Origin: Saprospiraceae bacterium | GTDB lineage: Bacteria; Bacteroidota; Bacteroidia; Chitinophagales; Saprospiraceae | NCBI GenBank assembly: GCA_025056735.1 | Contig: JANWVR010000118.1 | Coordinates: 1-64,000 of the forward strand | Direction: 5' to 3' | DNA: 64,000 bases | Shown: one piece after another, positions 61,750 to 64,000 of the stretch | How positions within the stretch are numbered: position 1 is the first letter of the stretch | How the letters are laid out: each line of letters starts with the position of its first letter | Notes under the pieces: model-generated | Told to the model about the DNA's origin: nothing | Databases searched by the model: none | Seen by the model: only the letters and a program-made list of their open reading frames with translations | Position numbers and translations under genes: made by a program

Positions 61750-62793
61750 GTGCTTGTGAATAGAAAAATACCCTTTTATCGCGTCCTGTGGGTGCTCGCG
61801 CTGCTGATGAGCGGCGCTGGAATGCGCGCGCAGGACATCCACTTTTCCCAGTTTTACAACGCGCCGCTCAACCTCAATCCGGGGCTAAACGGCATTTTTG
61901 GCGGCGATACGCGCTTTGTGGGCAACTACCGCAGCCAGTGGCGCGGGGTGCCGGTGCCGTACACCACGTTTGTGGGCACGGTGGAGAACAAGTTCTACTA
62001 CCGCGCCCATCGCTACGACCGCTATTTCACGGGTGGGCTATCGCTGAGCCACGACCGGCAGGGAGCGCTGGAACTGACGTCGCTTGTGATAGGCATTCCG
62101 CTGGCCCTGACGCAGCCGCTGGCCAAAAACCACTTCCTTTCGGTGGGCGTAACGCCGGCCTTCGGACAGCGGTCGTTCAACACTACGCGCTGGACGTTCG
62201 ATGCGCAGTTTGTAGATTGCATCTTCGACCCCGGCGCCGTTACGCGCGAAGACGGCACGCTTTTCAGCGATAACTTAGCCTACTTCGATCTGAGCGCCGG
62301 ACTGAACTACCGCTTCCAGGCGCGCCAAAAGCGCACCCGCTTCGACGTGGGCGGCGGCATCCACCACATCAACCGGCCGCGACACAACTTCTGGAACAAC
62401 GCCTCCGACGTGCGGCTGGCCGAGCGCAGAGCCCTGTACGGCATCGGTCTGGTGCAGGTTTCAGAGTCTTTCGATGTCCTGGGCCAGGCGTTTTATCAGC
62501 GCCAGGGCGCCTATCGCGAGTTGGTTTACGGGCTGGCGGGTCGCCTGCTGGTCAACGATAAGCCCTACGAAGAACTGGCCCTGCAACTGGGCGTCAGCTT
62601 CCGCCACCGCTACACCGACGCGATGATATGGACGGCCGAAGTGCACTGGAAAACCTGGACGCTGGGCTTTTCGTACGACCTGAACCTGTCCGACTTCGTG
62701 GCGGCCACCAACAACCGCGGCGGTCCCGAAGTGGCGCTCATCTATCGCCTGTATAAAATCAAACCCGTGCAGCGCCCCTGTCCCATAGACTGA
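61750..62793 (+). CDS. PorP/SprF family type IX secretion membrane protein
   Basis: A 347-residue outer-membrane beta-barrel of the PorP/SprF family. The signal peptide is PFYRVLWVLALLMSGAGMRAQ. The diagnostic start of the mature part is DIHFSQFYNAPLNLNPGLNGIF, with GNYRSQWRGVPVPYTTFVGT soon after. The barrel continues to a final LNLSDF...ALIYRLY pattern. In Flavobacterium SprF is needed to bring the adhesin SprB to the surface, and each paralogue is usually encoded beside its own adhesin or OmpA-type partner. That fits the gene that follows. The start codon is GTG, either at 61750 or two codons later. Confidence 0.9.
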   Translation: MLVNRKIPFYRVLWVLALLMSGAGMRAQDIHFSQFYNAPLNLNPGLNGIFGGDTRFVGNYRSQWRGVPVPYTTFVGTVENKFYYRAHRYDRYFTGGLSLSHDRQGALELTSLVIGIPLALTQPLAKNHFLSVGVTPAFGQRSFNTTRWTFDAQFVDCIFDPGAVTREDGTLFSDNLAYFDLSAGLNYRFQARQKRTRFDVGGGIHHINRPRHNFWNNASDVRLAERRALYGIGLVQVSESFDVLGQAFYQRQGAYRELVYGLAGRLLVNDKPYEELALQLGVSFRHRYTDAMIWTAEVHWKTWTLGFSYDLNLSDFVAATNNRGGPEVALIYRLYKIKPVQRPCPID

Positions 62794-63006
62794 GCATGGG
62801 TAAGCCGTTCCCACTAAAGGCGCCAAGGACTTTGCAAAGACGCCAGGTTTTTTCTTTCACATTACAAGGACACAGGGAGGCTTTTTTATGAGACACAAAA
62901 CGTCAGCGAGCCGTTTCCGAAACCTTGAAAAGTTTTTAAAAAAGCACAATCAACGAAGCGCTTGCCTTTGGCCCAACGGCTGTGTCAACTTAGCCGGAGC
63001 ATTGTC

Positions 63007-64000
63007 ATGAAAAAACATTACATAATCCTGGCCCTTTTGGGCGTCATTTTCACTTCGGGCTTTGCCCAAAAAGGCATTCCCGAGCGCATTGGCGGCGACT
63101 TAGAGCGCGCTCCATCGCCAAAGGCGTTGGAAAACCGCGCCCGGCGCAGCTACTACGAGGGCGACTATTTCGGCGCCATGCAGTACTACCGCCGGCTGCT
63201 CCGTGCGGACGACCGCAATGTGGCGGCCTGGGAAGGGCTGGCTGCCGCTGCTACGGCCCACACGCATTACGCCACCGCTGCCGCGGCTTACGAACATCTG
63301 AGGGCCCATCAGATGGCCTCCGATGAAGCGCTGCTGCTGTTCCGGCTGGCCGAAATCCGCTACCTCAGCGGCCAGTATGCCGACGCGCGCGCCCTGTATC
63401 AGCAGGTCGCCCAACAGGCCGCCCTGCCCGAACTCCGCCAGAAAGCCCTCAACGGCGTCCGAAACTGCGACTGGGCGCTCCAGGTCTATCAGAACACGGC
63501 TGACCTGGCCTTAGACAGCCTGCGCGATTACATCAACACGCCTTTTGCCGAGTACTCCACCCGCTGGTTGAACAACCGCCTCTATTATTCGGCCTACGGC
63601 CACCCGTACAAGCGCGACTCGGCCAGCCCCATGCTGCAAATTTTCAGCGCCGAACCGCGCCCCGACGACAGCGTGGACATCTGCCGCTTAGACATCAACG
63701 AGCGCCGGCGCCACACCGCCTATTTAGCCTACAACCGCGACCAGACCACCGCCTACTACGCCGTAGCGAAATACCGCCGCAGCGGGCGCCTGCGGTTCCA
63801 ACTCTATCGCCGCCAGCGCACCGGCGACGCTACCTGGAGCCGCCCGCACAAATTGCCCAGACACATCAACCTCAAAGACTACACGACCACCCAGCCGCAC
63901 GTAGCGACATTGCCCGGCGACGTCCGCGAAACCCTTTTCTTCGTCAGCGACCGCCCCGGCGGCAAAGGCGGCAAGGACATCTGGTATTGCTACATCGAAA
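63007..64000 (+). CDS. OmpA-family TPR/PD40 protein, 5' part (runs off the window)
   Basis: The frame opens at ATG 63007 with a signal peptide (MKKHYIILALLGVIFTSGFAQ) and stays open to the last base, 331 codons. The first 180 residues are TPR-like helices (RSYYEGDYFGAMQYYRRLLR, AEIRYLSGQYADARALYQ). Then beta strands begin, with the PD40-type motif FFVSDRPGGKGGKDIWY at the window edge. This order, followed by an OmpA domain beyond the edge, is the usual partner of PorP/SprF, as in PorE, which links the type IX system to peptidoglycan. The OmpA part is inferred, because it is not in the window. Confidence 0.8.
   Translation, partial: MKKHYIILALLGVIFTSGFAQKGIPERIGGDLERAPSPKALENRARRSYYEGDYFGAMQYYRRLLRADDRNVAAWEGLAAAATAHTHYATAAAAYEHLRAHQMASDEALLLFRLAEIRYLSGQYADARALYQQVAQQAALPELRQKALNGVRNCDWALQVYQNTADLALDSLRDYINTPFAEYSTRWLNNRLYYSAYGHPYKRDSASPMLQIFSAEPRPDDSVDICRLDINERRRHTAYLAYNRDQTTAYYAVAKYRRSGRLRFQLYRRQRTGDATWSRPHKLPRHINLKDYTTTQPHVATLPGDVRETLFFVSDRPGGKGGKDIWYCYIE

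Noticed and set aside
62814-62860. Hairpin with a T run between porP/sprF and the OmpA-type gene
   Set aside because: The stem is asymmetric (a CTTTGCAAAG core with GGCG/CGCC ends and a large bulge). It could be a terminator, but the pairing is too irregular to list as one.

Overview
The window comes from a GC-rich member of the Bacteroidota, probably a gliding, Saprospira- or Chitinophaga-like lineage. I infer this from several things. Type IX secretion and gliding parts are present: GldH, a T9SS plug (DUF5103) protein, PorW/SprE, PorP/SprF, a CHU_C adhesin-like protein and cargo with C-terminal sorting domains. The Bacteroidota -7 promoter element TAnnTTTG recurs upstream of genes, Shine-Dalgarno sites are mostly absent, and the ribosomal operon layouts fit the phylum. 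The genus cannot be fixed from the sequence alone.

Layout. 0-5.5 kb: the 3' part of a large repeat adhesin, a dockerin/cohesin-like T9SS protein, a MoxR-type ATPase, a small secreted protein and an HdeD-like membrane protein. 5.7-9.2 kb (minus strand): an M23 peptidase, an alpha/beta hydrolase and a PrsW protease. 9.3-10.6 kb: the rpsF-rpsR-rplI operon with its own promoter and terminator, and an unusual three-copy palindromic repeat just upstream. 11-15.7 kb: mutL, two rhomboid genes and an endonuclease/exonuclease/phosphatase protein. 15.7-21.5 kb: the T9SS plug gene and gldH diverge from one intergenic region, followed by nadK and sucA. 21.6-28.3 kb: rpsT, a PaaE-like reductase, a sugar-nucleotide epimerase with a glycosyltransferase, queG, an RsbW-like kinase and ybeY. 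28.3-31.2 kb: the fused aspartokinase/homoserine dehydrogenase thrA and a small membrane protein.

The stretch from about 31.2 to 33.6 kb looks like an accessory insertion. It has AT-rich flanks and one large protein of unknown N-terminal architecture ending in a degenerate Nudix domain. Next come a GT2 glycosyltransferase, an ECF sigma factor, a CorC/HlyC-type protein, pgeF and a frameshifted secreted DUF3616-like gene (37.7-40.3 kb). 40.7-45.9 kb holds gcvT, a membrane-anchored M23 peptidase and the PorW/SprE lipoprotein. 46.2-48.9 kb is the rplM-rpsI-rpsB-tsf translation operon with a strong terminator. 49-56.2 kb has a secreted protein of unknown function, an Rpn-type nuclease, thiL, a large T9SS cargo protein preceded by a 7-base tandem repeat, and a lipoprotein. 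A decayed ATPase pseudogene (56.5-56.9 kb) precedes RNase D, an AsmA-family protein, tRNA-Ala(CGC), porP/sprF and the start of a TPR/PD40 OmpA-type gene that runs off the end.

Most of the window is housekeeping plus the secretion and gliding machinery. The candidates for something undescribed are the Nudix-fusion protein, the palindromic repeats in front of rpsF, the heptamer repeat that ends exactly at a start codon, and a window-wide habit of using the leucine codon TTA almost only before G.
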